A model generated the notes under the pieces. That model had not been told where the DNA came from, did no database searches, and saw only the letters and a list, made by a program, of their open reading frames with translations. A program made the translations under genes and the position numbers. A stretch of DNA of 64,000 bases from Riptortus pedestris (Eukaryota; Arthropoda; Insecta; Hemiptera; Alydidae), in contig CM032233.1 in the NCBI GenBank assembly GCA_019009955.1, positions 114,221,001 to 114,285,000 on the forward strand, written 5' to 3'. Below, piece by piece: positions 22,380 to 33,184 of this stretch; the stretch's first letter is position 1; each line of letters begins with the position of its first letter.

Positions 22380-22405
22380 TAAGCAGATTTCTCTTAAGGG
22401 ATGAA
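22380..22405 (+). mobile_element. HINE-A 5' end stub
   Basis: TAAGCAGATTTCTCTTAAGGGA only, with no body after it. A solo 5' terminus. Confidence 0.6.
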
Positions 22406-22525
22406 TTTATTAGGATTATTATTCTTTATTAGGAATTTATCTTGTGATGTTATAATATACATAACTTGAACCATCCTCGGGCGTTCAAAAGAACATTAAT
22501 CACCTCTGTGACTTTATTAAAGAGA

Positions 22526-22832
22526 CTAGCTCAGATACCCGGCTTCGCCCGGGAATTCATTTGAGGCTGAATGGTCATGGTATTTTTTTGGCAATGCTTT
22601 ACTTTGCACCATATTTTGGCATTTCCCCGTCCCAGTGTTTAGGGTTTATACCCGTCGTTGCTGTGAATTTGTTAATAATAAAATTAATTTTAGCAGATTT
22701 GCCTAAAGGGAAATCAGCTATTGAGGTCGTACTCATGACGCGATTTTCGAAAATTTTCTTCAAATGTCCATCGATCATACACAGGAGATGACGAACAGGA
22801 GATGGTCCGAAAATGAGGTCCTTCAAAATTTT

Positions 22833-22882
<50 letters not shown>

Positions 22883-23935
22883 CTGAAACGCTCTAGCAGT
22901 CGCAATTTTTGTTTGATCGTTACCAAACTCGATATTTAAACTAAAATGGCTAAAATCGGACCAGTTGGAAGGGGGGGGGGTTAGAGGGGGGATTTTTGAA
23001 AATTTGAAATATCTCCGTTACCCCCCTCCCTCGGATCAAAAAATTGTATAGAACCAATCTTATTGTAAATTAAATTTACTATTTTATGTAAGACTTCACT
23101 GTCCTCCATATTGTCGTATTTCCCGCCTCCTGTGCATTATGCATAGATTTGAGTTATTAAGGACAAAATATTAACATAGATTTGAATTAATTTTTTCAGG
23201 TGAAGGACCTGGTAGTTCATATTGGAAAGAGTTGTTGAGCATATCAATATTTCTACGCAAATTACTTGCTTCATACATTGTTCTCGAAAAAATGTATAAA
23301 ACAAAAGTTACTCTAAATAACAAAGTAAACAACTTTTGCCGAAAAACAATTAGACAAAGAAATATCGCGAATTTTAATTTCAGGCCTCCCTTATAACCCT
23401 CACTCCCGTTCGAACCTAAACATTTTAATATAGCTTATAATCATGGAAGAATTAATGCTAATTGACATACCGAGTTTTGTTAAGTTCGGTTCAATCGTTA
23501 ATGCCCAATAAAATAGTTGGCTTCCGCTTTAGTTTATATCTCGTTTATACATTGTTATAAAACAAAAGTTATTTTAAATAACAAAATAAACAACTTTTGT
23601 TACGTTCATATTTGCCGAAAAACCAATAGGAAACGAAATATCGCTATTTTTAATTTCAGGTTTTCCCTATAACCCCCACTCTTGTTCGTCTCAGAGAATG
23701 TTAATATAGCCTAAAGTCTAAGTTTGGTTAGTAGTAATATACATACCAAGTTTCATATAATTTGATTAAGCCGTTTATGTGTCAAAAGGTAACAAACAAA
23801 CAAACATATACGAAGGAAACAAAATGCAGGTGTCTATGACATGTGAAACGAAAAAGTATCGTGTAATTTTGAAAAAAAAAAAAAAAAAAATCTATGTACA
23901 GACAGAGGTTACAATTTTATATATATATATATATA
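22526..23935 (-). mobile_element. Non-autonomous Helitron, interrupted by a HINE-A
   Basis: The minus-strand 3' end is CTAG at 22526, with the hairpin as CCCGGCTTCGCCCGGG on the plus strand. The 5' part ends GGTTACAATTTTATATAT near 23930. Colinearity with other copies is broken only at 22689-23088 by a HINE-A, and resumes at TGTAAGACTTCACTGTCCTCC. The HINE is therefore the younger insertion. Confidence 0.87.
22689..23088 (+). mobile_element. HINE-A copy nested in Helitron, 3' truncated
   Basis: Starts TTTAGCAGATTTGCCTAAAGG and has an AT tract (22833-22877) and G-runs. It stops at AAATTAAATTTACTATTTT without a 3' hairpin. A duplicated GACGAACAGGAGATG lies before the AT tract. Either it was deleted after insertion or it was copied incompletely. 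Confidence 0.82.
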
Positions 23936-24290
23936 TTTACATTTGAACGACGACGACCCCTATATGAAGTAATATAAATGGGCCTTAAGAGCTAAGGCTA
24001 GTTTCTAGCAGGGTACAACCAACATGAATGATTCCACCTTTATTGTTCTAGTTTGTTGACTGTTCTTATTTATTGTGCTTCATGAGATTTCTTTCAACTC
24101 TTAAATAATAAAATGTTAAAATGAGATGTTTAACATTAATTTTAGTGGCATTGATTTCTCGCCGCAAAACATAGAAAAAAAACCTACACTACTTATATCA
24201 AAAGTACATACCTTCCCAATCATAGGTTGCAAACTACAGCATATTCGAGTTACTACATACTTGGAATAATGTGTGAAAAATCATTGATAG
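23936..24290. other. Spacer
   Basis: No feature recognised. Confidence 0.4.
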
Positions 24291-24316
24291 CAGATTTCCC
24301 TTAAGGAGAAAAGATT
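24291..24316 (+). mobile_element. HINE-A 5' end stub
   Basis: GATAGCAGATTTCCCTTAAGG, then unrelated sequence. It lies just before a truncated Helitron. Confidence 0.6.
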
Positions 24317-24333
24317 TCCCCCAACCCTTACAC

Positions 24334-25066
24334 TTAAAACTATAGTGGGAGTCAACAATTTTAGTTGGCACAAAAGGCTCAACCGAACTAAACGAAACTC
24401 GGTATGTGAATTAGCACTAACTCCTCCATGATAATAAGCTGTACCAACATTTCTACTTACGAGCAGGGGTGGGGGTTAGAAGGTTAGGTCTGAAATTAAA
24501 AATAGCGATATTTCGTTTCCCATTTGTTTTTCGGCAAATATGCACACGGCAAAAGTTGTTTATTTAGTTATTTAGAGTAACTTTTGTTGTACACACTTTT
24601 GTCGTATAACAAAGTATAAACGAGAAATACACTAAAAACTAAAGCGGGAGTCAACAATTTTATTGGGCATCAAGAATTGAACCGAACTTAAACAACACGG
24701 TAGACGGATTAGCTATAATTCTTCCGTGATGCTATATTAAAATTTTATATAGCTATATTAACATTTTTATAAGAGATATATTAAAATTTATAGTTACGAA
24801 CGGAAGGGGGGGTTGTAAGGGAGGCCTGAAATAAAAACTCGTGATATTTCAAACGTGGCCATAGCAAAAGTTGCTTACTTTGTTATTTAGAGTAACTTTT
24901 ATTTTATACATTTTTTCCTATAACAATGTATGAATGAAGTAAATTGCGTAGAAATATTGATATGCTCAACAATTCTTTCCAATATGAACTACCAAGTACC
25001 TCACCTGGACCAAATTAATTCAAAACTATGTTAATATTTTATCCTTAATAATTCAAATCTATGTTA
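24334..25066 (+). mobile_element. Helitron fragment, left part
   Basis: It starts inside the element at AACTATAGTGGGAGTCAACA and covers two of the repeated 300-bp modules. Colinearity with other copies stops after AATTCAAATCTATG. Confidence 0.78.
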
Positions 25067-25722
25067 TTTAATTAACATCAGTATCAGATTGTACCAAGTA
25101 AAGTATACTGCCCCCCCCTCTCTTCTACAAAACATTAATTCATGAGAAACGCCAGTTTGCCCTTAATTATTAGAACAAACATTTTTAGTATTGTGAAAAT
25201 AATTTAATCGGATTTGTTAATATAATTTAATGTATTACAGGATTAAGATCCTAAATGAGTTGGTACCACTGAGCCTAGGGAGGTGTGGGGTGGGAGTTAC
25301 TTCCTATGTCCTATCTGTTCAGCCGCTTCCCTGCCGACCTCATATTGGTCTATGTTTACATGATAATTGATGCGTATACTTTTAGCGTTGCAGTGTTATT
25401 CTCAGGAATACGAACTTGTTTAATTATCATAAATAAATAATTTAAAAGGATGATGGCTGAGGAGGTGTACTCAGTTATTTCTGGTATTTACTAACTCTGC
25501 TCCGTTAATATATGATGTACATTACTGAACACACTATGTACCAATATGAATATACAGTTTACAATCGAAACTTAATAAAGAGTATTTTTAATAGCTGTTA
25601 TGACGTACCTAAAACAGCTTTGTACCACGTCAAGGGAAAGGAACTTTTATTCATACATGATTTGGAAGATAGAATACTTTCTCAATTATCAAATATGGCC
25701 CATTACGTTATAAAAAAAAACT
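25067..25722. other. About 655-bp sequence inserted in the Helitron
   Basis: This segment interrupts colinearity between AATCTATG and ACACAGGAGACGGG of the Helitron. It contains a C-run and open frames (25451-25493 and 25512-25748) that I do not recognise (for example DLEDRILSQLSNMAHYV). Its ends show no clear terminal repeats. Confidence 0.5.
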
Positions 25723-25826
25723 ACATACACAGGAGACGGGATGTATAAAAATATTGAGACCAGTGAAGCCTTTCAGAAGAAAAAAAAATTATTATTAACA
25801 AATCCACAGCAACGGTGGGTATATCA
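25723..25826 (+). mobile_element. Helitron fragment, right part
   Basis: ACACAGGAGACGGGATG to ACAAATCCACAGCAACGGTGGGTAT matches the Helitron just after the break at 25066. The 3' hairpin and CTAG are missing. Confidence 0.7.
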
Positions 25827-25834
25827 CACTCACT

Positions 25835-25983
25835 CACACACACACACACACACACACAATTTTGAACGGACTTCATATTCGTCATCTCCAAGGTAGGATC
25901 AATGGGCATTTGAGGGAATTTTTTGGAAATCGCGTCATGAGTACGACCTCAATAGCTGATTTGCCGTAAGGGAAATCTGGTAT
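25835..25983 (-). mobile_element. HINE-A 5' fragment behind a (CA)n run
   Basis: A CACACA run replaces the usual AT tract. TTTTGAACGGACTTCATATT follows and it ends CCGTAAGGGAAATCTGGTATTTT. Confidence 0.78.
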
Positions 25984-26489
25984 TTTGAAGTCAATTAACT
26001 GAGAAAGGAAGTAATGGTATGTCAGCTGCTCCAAAGAAGGAATGCTGCCCAAGAAAGGGTCATGTGATTGTACAGTCAAAGACAACATTGTAATAATGGG
26101 CACGAAATGCTATTGGAATAAATAATTGGATATTTTTAGTAAGTAATTAATGTGTTACAACAAATGAAAACATTGGGCAAGACTTTATTTGATGGTGTAT
26201 CCGTTAGTACAATACATAATATGTTCAATATTAGCATTATGACTGTAATGTCCATAGTCCTTGAGAAAAGCTTGGTTCCGTGTTATATACCTTTAGCCAA
26301 TTCCCTTGAAAAAAAAAAAATAAATAAATTCTTATTTGTTCGCTTGCTAACCACTTTCTCTATGTTGGAAGAACAGCTCAACTACAGCAGTACATTCTTC
26401 ATTACTCCGCTTATTCAATGATTAATCTCCAAATTGAAACAAATGAAAAGTTTGGGCACAAATACATACAAACGTTGATATGTTCATTA
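25984..26489. other. Spacer
   Basis: Short ORFs only (for example 26152-26421), with no recognisable protein or element. Confidence 0.4.
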
Positions 26490-26622
26490 GGCTTCTTAGC
26501 ATATTTTCCTTGAGGATAATCAGCTATTGGGGTTGTACTCATGGCACGATTTTCGAAAAACGTGGTCAAATATCCATCTATCCTACCTAGTAGATGACGA
26601 AAATAATGTCCGTTCAAAATTT

Positions 26623-26680
<58 letters not shown>
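26490..26680 (+). mobile_element. HINE-A 5' fragment with (CA)n/(AT)n tract
   Basis: TTAGCATATTTTCCTTGAGGATAATCAGC to AATGTCCGTTCAAAATTT, then a CA run and an AT run. The R3 element begins exactly at the end of the AT run. Confidence 0.75.
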
Positions 26681-26684
<4 letters not shown>

Positions 26685-27344
26685 GTGTTATTCTTCTCGG
26701 AGTTTTCGTCAATGTTGGTGAAATAAATCTGCAGTAACACACAGGAATGGTTGTTATAACATAATAAATATAAGAATAAAAATAGCAACATAGGAATAAC
26801 TTTAACACAACACACCAATAATTATAATTTAAAATAACTAGATAATGATTGTAATAGTACATAGCAATAACTATTGTAAAATAAAATAATATAAGTTGCA
26901 ATAACATAATGGTAAGTGGCAATAACATAGATTTAATAAAACATAGCAATAATTGTAATAGTGCATAGCAATAACTATTGTAAAATAATATAAATACCGT
27001 ACAACAATTATAATATAGTTTAACAAACATAGACACCATACTATAAATATATAAAACATACAAAAGGCTGTGACCCTGCTATGTAAACAAAACAAGGAAG
27101 GTTACTATAACCCTAGTCATAGTGCAATATGAATGTATAATAGTTTATAGATTATTTAGTCTTGGTAAGTAATAATAAGAAAAAACACCCTTTTACAAAA
27201 ATATGTAATAACAAAGTGCTATATTATAAAGTAGTACATGTAATTTTATAGCCCTTAAGAAGAGAAAATAAAGATTCTCGAAATATCGTCATAAACTAAG
27301 ATTTATTTCACCAACATTGAACAAAACTCCGAGAAGAATAACAC

Positions 27345-27348
<4 letters not shown>
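26681..27348 (+). mobile_element. Repeat R3: element with 50-bp inverted ends and ribozyme-like motif
   Basis: Ends GGGTGTGTTATTCTTCTCGG and its complement are paired over 50 bp with two mismatches and are flanked by AT tracts on both sides. The interior is a degenerate tandem array of about 35-40 bp units (ATAGCAATAACTATTGTAAA). Before the right end lies a hammerhead-like motif. A relative without the left arm is at 58.6-60.36 kb. The form, an inverted tail plus a ribozyme, resembles the PLE-derived element at 12.4 kb. Confidence 0.7.
27251..27290 (+). ncRNA. Hammerhead-like motif in R3, one core change
   Basis: GCC CTTAAGA A GAGAA-AATAAAGA-TTCTC GAAATATC GTC. Stem II is a perfect 5 bp. The core has CTTA for CTGA, and stem I has GTC where GGC is expected. 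Confidence 0.45.
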
Positions 27349-27415
<67 letters not shown>

Positions 27416-27438
27416 CCGGGTCTCAAACAACAGCACAA

Positions 27439-27490
<52 letters not shown>
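27349..27490. repeat. (AT)n tracts around a 25-bp unique island
   Basis: Two AT runs separated by CACCCGGGTCTCAAACAACA GCACAACG. Confidence 0.9.
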
Positions 27491-27491
<1 letters not shown>

Positions 27492-27499
27492 ATTTACCG

Positions 27500-27965
27500 A
27501 GAATAGGTTAAAATGATTGAATACAATCAATATTTTTCCAAATGTAATTTTCTCTATCTTAGTATAGATTTTCTCTTAGTGTCTTAGATTTTTGGGTTTT
27601 AAATTTTCAGCCTTCAGTAAAACCTTTTAGTCATCGTGCTTTAGCAATAAGCGATTATATCGTGAAAAGTCTTATTCCAAGCATTAATACTAAATAATAT
27701 TTTCAACAGACCTTTACTGGATGAAATAAATGAAAACATGTTGTGTGATCAAGTAAGATTTAATTTCTTTGACTCAAACATGTTGATTTAAGCCATACTC
27801 AATATTTAACTGTTTCATTCAAGGCTAAGTGCCAAGATCGTTATTAACCGAAATCGGACCCGTGGGGGGGGGGTGAACTTCAAAATTTAAAATATCTGTG
27901 TTGATATGTGTCAGGTCGAAAATTTTATAGAACCGATTTGTTACACTATTGATGCTCTCCAATTG
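27500..27965 (+). mobile_element. Older HINE-like fragments
   Basis: TTCTCTATCTTAGTATAG, TTTCAGCCTTCAGTAAAACC, and later GTTATTAACCGAAATCGGACC with a G-run and AAATATCTGTGTTGATATG. Same block content as 17.4-17.8 kb, with the two parts in the same swapped order, so it may be a separate HINE subfamily. Confidence 0.6.
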
Positions 27966-28035
27966 TTTTTACAATATATTCATTTTTTCGTAACTCAAAT
28001 ATTAAGCAGTTTATTCGTTTATTGTAACACCTACT

Positions 28036-28147
28036 CTTAGCAGATTTTCCTTAAGGGAAATCAGCTAATGAGGTCATACTCATGATGCAATTTTCGAAAT
28101 TTTTCTTCAAAAACCTACCTACTAGATGAAATGAGGTCCGTTCAAAA

Positions 28148-28221
<74 letters not shown>

Positions 28222-28380
28222 ATATATTTGTCTGTGTTAGTGTAGCGGTCGCAATTTTTGTTTGATTATTACCAAACTCGAAATTAAGTCTCTTCATGCA
28301 AAAAGAAAGACCAAGTGTGACCGAAATGGCTGAAATCGGCCCAGGGGGAGGGGGTGGGTTTAGAGGGAGAGAATTTTGTT
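28036..28380 (+). mobile_element. HINE-A copy, 3' truncated
   Basis: Starts CTTAGCAGATTTTCCTTAAGGG, has an AT tract that continues into (GA)n, then the G-rich run GGGGGAGGGGGTGGG. It breaks off at GAGAGAATTTTGTTG. Confidence 0.78.
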
Positions 28381-28425
28381 GTCGTTTTTCTTCAAATGTC
28401 AATCGATCCTATCCAGGAGATGACG
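28381..28425 (+). mobile_element. HINE-A 5' internal scrap
   Basis: TTTTTCTTCAAATGTCAATCGATCCTATCCAGGAGATGACGAAAA, a detached 45-bp piece of the 5' region lying between two other copies. Confidence 0.65.
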
Positions 28426-28849
28426 AAAAAGTCCGTCACGCAGGGGCTGCGTAAACTAAGCAGATTTCCCTCGTGAAGTTTAGTAATAGATAAATATACA
28501 TACTGGTAACATAAAAACACCCTGAATAAATTCAAACGGAAATAAGAAATGTTTCATCCAATTTCAATAACCTGCCGACAGGAAGCGTTAGGTTAGAAAT
28601 GTAAAGAAACGGGCCCGCCTCACGCCGGAAAGAAAAACAATAAATGAAATATATCAGAATATAACACATTAATTTTATTGAGAACTATTTACAATATATA
28701 TATAGATAGATAGATAGATAGATATATATAATTTTGAACGGACCTCATTTTCGTGATCTCCTGGGTAGGATCGATGGACATTTGAAGAAATTTTTCGAAA
28801 ATCGCGTCATGAGTACAATAGCTGATTTCCCTTAAGGGAAATCTGCTAA
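28426..28849 (-). mobile_element. HINE-A copy, internally deleted
   Basis: AAAAAGTCCGTCACGCAGGGG to CCCTTAAGGGAAATCTGCTAA. A GATA run (about 28705-28725) sits inside the AT tract. The middle, including the C-rich run, is deleted. Confidence 0.82.
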
Positions 28850-29680
28850 AAATGAGGTCCGTTCAAAACTATATATATATTTGTCTGTTAACACTCTAGC
28901 GGTCGCAATTTTTGTTTAATCGTCCCCAAACTCGGTATTTAATCGTTTTATGTAAAAAGCAAGATCAAGTTCGTTAACGACCGAAATCGGACCAATGGGA
29001 GGGGAGAGGGGTTAGAGGGGGGAATTTAGAAAATTCGAAATATCTCCGTTACTATAAGTCGAATCGAAAAATTGTATAAAAGGAATCTTATTGCAAATTA
29101 AATGTACTGTAAATATTGTTATATACATTTATTCTATCATGAATATTAACCGATATCATTGTATTTTTCCGTTTTCGGCCCTTAGTGAACCCTCACTTTT
29201 ACTCGTGTTACATAAACAATACTCCTTTATATAATAAACCACAATATTCGAAGCTTAAGTACCAAATATTGTTTCCAGAGACCTTTATTATACGAGATAC
29301 ACGCATATATGTTCTTGTGAGCCCCCCTCCCCCCGTCTTCAATTCTTGGACTACTAAAATTTGATTGATTGAAATCAAATTTATTCTGATTCATTATAAA
29401 TTACAGTACTAGATAATGTATATAGTTTTCAATAAAATTAATATGTTGTATTCTGATATGTTTCATTTATTGGTTTTCTTTCCGGTGAGCTGTTGACAGA
29501 CCCTGTGTGTTTACATTTGAGTCGTTTCCCGCCGGGAGAGAAAGATTTATTATTACCGTTTGTATGTATTCACTTAATATTCACGGTGGTGTTGTGTTAG
29601 CAGTATGTAGGTTTATCTATTATTCGACTTCACGTGGGAAATCTGCTTAGTTTACGCAGCCCCTGCGTGACGGACTTTTA
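28850..29680 (+). mobile_element. HINE-A copy, 5' truncated, 3' half complete
   Basis: Starts at AATGAGGTCCGTTCAAAACT with a very short AT tract and ends GCAGCCCCTGCGTGACGGACTTTT. It includes the full 3' half (TTTCCGGTGAGCTGTTGACAGACC, GTTTGTATGTATTCACTTAA). Confidence 0.82.
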
Positions 29681-29823
29681 CTCATCGGATTTGTATTAAG
29701 AAATAGAGACTAAATGGTGAGATGAGATCAGCAGTGTGTCATACAAGCATATGAGAATTATTCTTAGTTTAATATAGGTAGGATGAAAAAATTGGCTACG
29801 CTTCAACTGCAACAATTTATTAA

Positions 29824-29867
29824 AACGGCAGAGTTTTCGATGCTATGCATCATCGTCAGTGCCGTGT
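29824..29867 (-). ncRNA. Hammerhead-like motif with 6-7 bp stem I
   Basis: Minus strand: ACGGCA CTGACGA T GATGC-ATA-GCATC GAAA AC TC TGCCGT. Stem I (ACGGCA/TGCCGT) and stem II are perfect and the core is intact. Stem III is a single A-T pair. This is the best preserved copy of this family in the window. Confidence 0.62.
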
Positions 29868-30017
29868 AACTGTGTGCCAATAGGTGTAACGATGATATAG
29901 TGAAAGCGAAGCCAATTTTTTCCTCCTACCTACATTAGATTTCACTTCCACCTGCCACCAACTCAGAATATGGAAGCTCGGTAAGCTCAACCTGGCATCC
30001 CCTATTGACGCACTGTC

Positions 30018-30052
30018 ACACGGCACTGACGATGATGCACAGCGCTCTGCAG
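30018..30052 (+). ncRNA. Decayed hammerhead-like motif
   Basis: CACGGCACTGACGATGATGC is intact, but the GCATCGAAA half is deleted: the text continues ACAGCGCTCTGCAG. Not expected to fold. Confidence 0.5.
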
Positions 30053-30150
30053 TTTTAATAAATTGTAATAGTGGAAGCGTAGCTAATTTTTTCGTCCTGT
30101 CTACATTAGAAGTCACTTCCACCTGCCAGAATACCAATTCAGAATTCTTA

Positions 30151-30846
30151 GTTTACTTTTACGATACTCTGCATAACAGATGTTTCTAAATGATAACTGT
30201 TGTAAATGGTAGTTCTTGATTTTGATCTTGTAGTTGCTGGAATGCGCCCTGCGAAATAAAAAGCGAAAACAATATACAAGGATAGCAAAACTAGGAGATC
30301 CGCTTACTGGACTCACGTAAAGATACTTATATCTGGGCGCTAGTTGAGCCACGCAACCAACAGGCACAATGAAAGCAAAAATACGCCGGTCTCAGAGCAG
30401 ACTGAAATACTCAGCCACTAAAGAAATACTTAAAAGAAAATTGCCTTCAATACGAAGATGGTTACCAGACCCTCTTCCTTCTTTAACGTCTACGTATAGT
30501 CGACTCCATGTAATAATTGCTGATTTAAAGTTTCTTTAGGGTTGATTATAAAAAAATATTTGATTCAACTTGACGAGCTCTAGTAAACGATTTCATAATG
30601 TTTAATTGTGAGACATATTTTTTTAACCCTCTGCTTTTAGTTGGATATTTTCACAGGATGGATACTATAAATTGAAATTAAATGTAATATTCAGTTTTAG
30701 ATCAAAGAAAAACGTCATATATCAAAATTTGTATGTTGCTGGATTAATATGATCTTTTTAAATTCACAATCTAATGACTGAAGGTCAACAAAAAAGAAAA
30801 CCTCAAATTATTCTTTTGACATAATGAATGGTGTCATTCTCAAAAA
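30151..30846. other. Spacer
   Basis: No defended feature. Near 30542 VDYKKIFDS followed by a stop recalls a reverse transcriptase motif but is too short to call. Confidence 0.4.
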
Positions 30847-31200
30847 AAATTATAAAATATTCCTGTCTCATTTGATGTTGTAAATATGTTTCCCAATATC
30901 CGGTGGAGTTAGCCATAAAAATAACTAATAAAAACTGTGAAAAGATGTATAGCCACGCTAAAATAAAATATACAATTTTATAGAAGGGATAAAGCTTAAC
31001 ACAACGAATGGTTATTTTAAATTAAACGATAAAATATTTAGAGAGCTTTTCAGAATGGATAATGATGCAATTGTGTTAAAAATTGGAGTCGTTATAGATT
31101 ATGTTCTACAGCAAATTATTGATGATATTGATTTGGATGATTTATGATCCATGCGTACACAATGATAATAAAAGAAAATATTCATATTATATAAACAAAT
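30847..31200 (+). pseudogene. PLE reverse-transcriptase fragment, segment A copy 1
   Basis: Colinear with 38356-38730 and about 85-90 percent alike by eye. Encoded scraps include NGYFKLNDKIF and IIDDIDL...HNDNKRKYSYY. This copy has lost the bases coding for the YLDD motif seen in copy 2. It ends ACAAATAGTCCGTCACGCAG, a HINE stub. Confidence 0.6.
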
Positions 31201-31221
31201 AGTCCGTCACGCAGGGGCAGA
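31201..31221 (-). mobile_element. HINE-A 3' end stub, about 20 bp
   Basis: AGTCCGTCACGCAGGGGCAGA joins segment A to segment B. Copy 2 of A has a full HINE at the same place, so this is what remains after a deletion. Confidence 0.65.
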
Positions 31222-31732
31222 TTAACAGATTATTTGAAGAGTGATTTATTTGTGTAATAAGAAACCATATAAAACAAAAAAAAAATAAAATGCACAGAAA
31301 AAATAGAAAAATACGTGGATCAGTCATCTGAGAAAATAACCGAAAGAAGAACATGACCTAGCGAATCAGATCATGTTTAAACGAGTCTGTTTACTTATAG
31401 GTCTGTCCGCTAAAGCCAAAACAATCAATTCCCTAAGCCTATTCCAGAAACATATTTATTTCCCATTTATGCAACGATTTCATCTGTTGTCCAAATATTT
31501 TTTGTCCATGTCATTCTTTTCTTTTCCCGAAGTTATTCTTTCATAGCCTTCCTGAATTTCTTAGTTTGGTAACTGGATAATAGGTCTCTATTCTTTCGGC
31601 AATTAGCTATTCAGGTAATCAATGGTCTTTCAACCGAAATACTTACATTTAAATTACTGTTAAATACCCACTCTCACCTGAACTCCAATTATCGCCACTT
31701 GAGTTTATTTTGCTTCAAGTAATACCAAGGAA
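31222..31732. repeat. Segment B copy 1 (duplicated at 37853-38355)
   Basis: About 500 bp nearly identical to 37853-38355 (for example CATGTTTAAACGAGTCTGTT, TTTCGGCAATTAGCTATTCA). I do not recognise any coding. Its order relative to segment A is reversed compared with copy 2. Confidence 0.85.
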
Positions 31733-32510
31733 AAAAAGTCCGTCACGCAGGGGCTGCATAAACTAAGCAGATTTCCCACGGTAAGGTTTACAAAAGATAA
31801 ATCTACGTATTGGTAACACCACCGTTAATACTAGGGAATAAATACAGCCGGTAAGAAGAAATCGATTTACAAGTTAATAATCTCTACAACGGAAAGCGTC
31901 TGAATTGTAAACAAACAGGCTAACCTCGCAGCGCTGACTAAATAGGTAAAAAACTATTCTAGACCAGAAATAAAACAATTAATAGAATATATCTGAAAAT
32001 AACATATTAATTTTATTGAAAGTGCTGTAATTTGTAAAGAATCAGAATCATTTTTATGTCAATTACTCAGATTTTAGTAATCGAAGAACAAAAGAAGGGG
32101 GGTCAACAGAACGTATTTTTTTGTATTATACGAGATAAAAAGAAATAAGTTCTGTTGACCCCCCCCCCCTTCTTTTCTTCTTCGATTACTAAAATCTGAA
32201 TCTGACTTGGCTATAAAGCTTTGTTGAAAATAATATTTGGTATTTAAACTTGTAATGAAGTGAATCATGATATATCAGCTTATTATTAATATGACACTAG
32301 TAGGAGTGGGGGGTTACTGGAAATATAAAATCCAAATATGTCGGTTTATACTCATTATACGAAAAATAAATATAGAACAATATTCATAGTAAATTTACTT
32401 TGCAATAAGATGGTTTCTATGCAATTTTTTGACCCGACTTATACTAACAGAGCTATTTCCAATTTTCGAAATTCCTCTCCTCTAATCCCCCCCCCATTCA
32501 TTCTTGAAGG
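31733..32510 (-). mobile_element. HINE-A copy, 5' truncated, with internal foldback
   Basis: Begins AAAAAGTCCGTCACGCAGGGG. At 32069-32206 a 45-bp segment (AGTAATCGAAGAACAAAAGA plus G-run) is followed by its inverted copy. The element then continues to CCTCTCCTCTAATCCCCC and is cut at 32505. Confidence 0.8.
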
Positions 32511-33005
32511 ATATGTGGGAAATTTAGGTACACCCAAGTGAGATTAAGAGAAAATGAAGGCAGGAATAAATAGCTGGAGATGGCGAACTATAAAAACTAG
32601 AGAATGATAGTGGCAGGGATAAGGAATTTTCAAGAAGTAAAGGTTAAAGAAACGCCGGACTAACTAATGTCCTCTTAAATAGGATTTGTAGAAGCTCCAG
32701 ATAAAAACTGGTCATTGGAGCTCCAAGTAATGTGTAAAAAATTTATTTAGCCCGTGGGAAAGCAATAAAATGGAGGGAACTCCAGGTAAAAAGAATGGGA
32801 CCACAGAATATTGCACTGATTCAGAACTATGAACTTACGTGAGATATTCCACGTGCTGGATATGACACTCAAGTAATAAGAACAAGAAAGTACTCAGGAG
32901 TGAACAAGAAAGTACTAATAACTGTCTTACTTATTGAGTTAAGAGAAAATGTATAGAACAGCAGTTGTAGAACATCAATAGCTTAACAAGACTTGGCCTA
33001 TAACA
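32511..33005. other. Spacer
   Basis: No gene or known repeat. A near repeat AACAAGAAAGTACT occurs twice at 32880-32920. Confidence 0.4.
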
Positions 33006-33007
33006 TT

Positions 33008-33170
33008 TTTCGATTCCACTCATAGTAACGAAGATATCTTGAGTTTTCAAATCCCCCATCTGGTCTTAAGGATGAAAATAAAAAAAAACCAAATATCTCA
33101 GTTTATATTCATGATAGAGGGAATATGACTATAACAACATTTATAGACAATTTAATTTTCACACACACAC
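33008..33170 (-). mobile_element. HINE-A internal fragment
   Basis: TTTTTCGATTCCACTCATAGTAACGAAGATAT and AAATATCTCAGTTTATATTC, ending in a (CA)n/(AT)n run where a Helitron follows. Confidence 0.65.
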
Positions 33171-33184
33171 ATATATATATACCT

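Larger units (their letters stand above)
29776..30150. mobile_element. PLE-tail-derived composite
   Basis: Left part, minus orientation: TAGGTAGGATGAAAAAATTGGCTACGC. Right parts, plus orientation, at 29895-29965 and 30065-30140: GAAGCGAAGCCAATTTTTTCC and GGAAGCGTAGCTAATTTTTTCG, each followed by TTCACTTCCACCTGCC. Two hammerhead-like pieces are included. The text is homologous to the arms of the 12.4-kb element. Confidence 0.7.

Noticed and set aside
30538..30600. VDYKKIFDS, similar to an RT motif (DYKKAFDS)
   Set aside because: Nine residues followed by a stop and no neighbouring RT blocks; too short to call.
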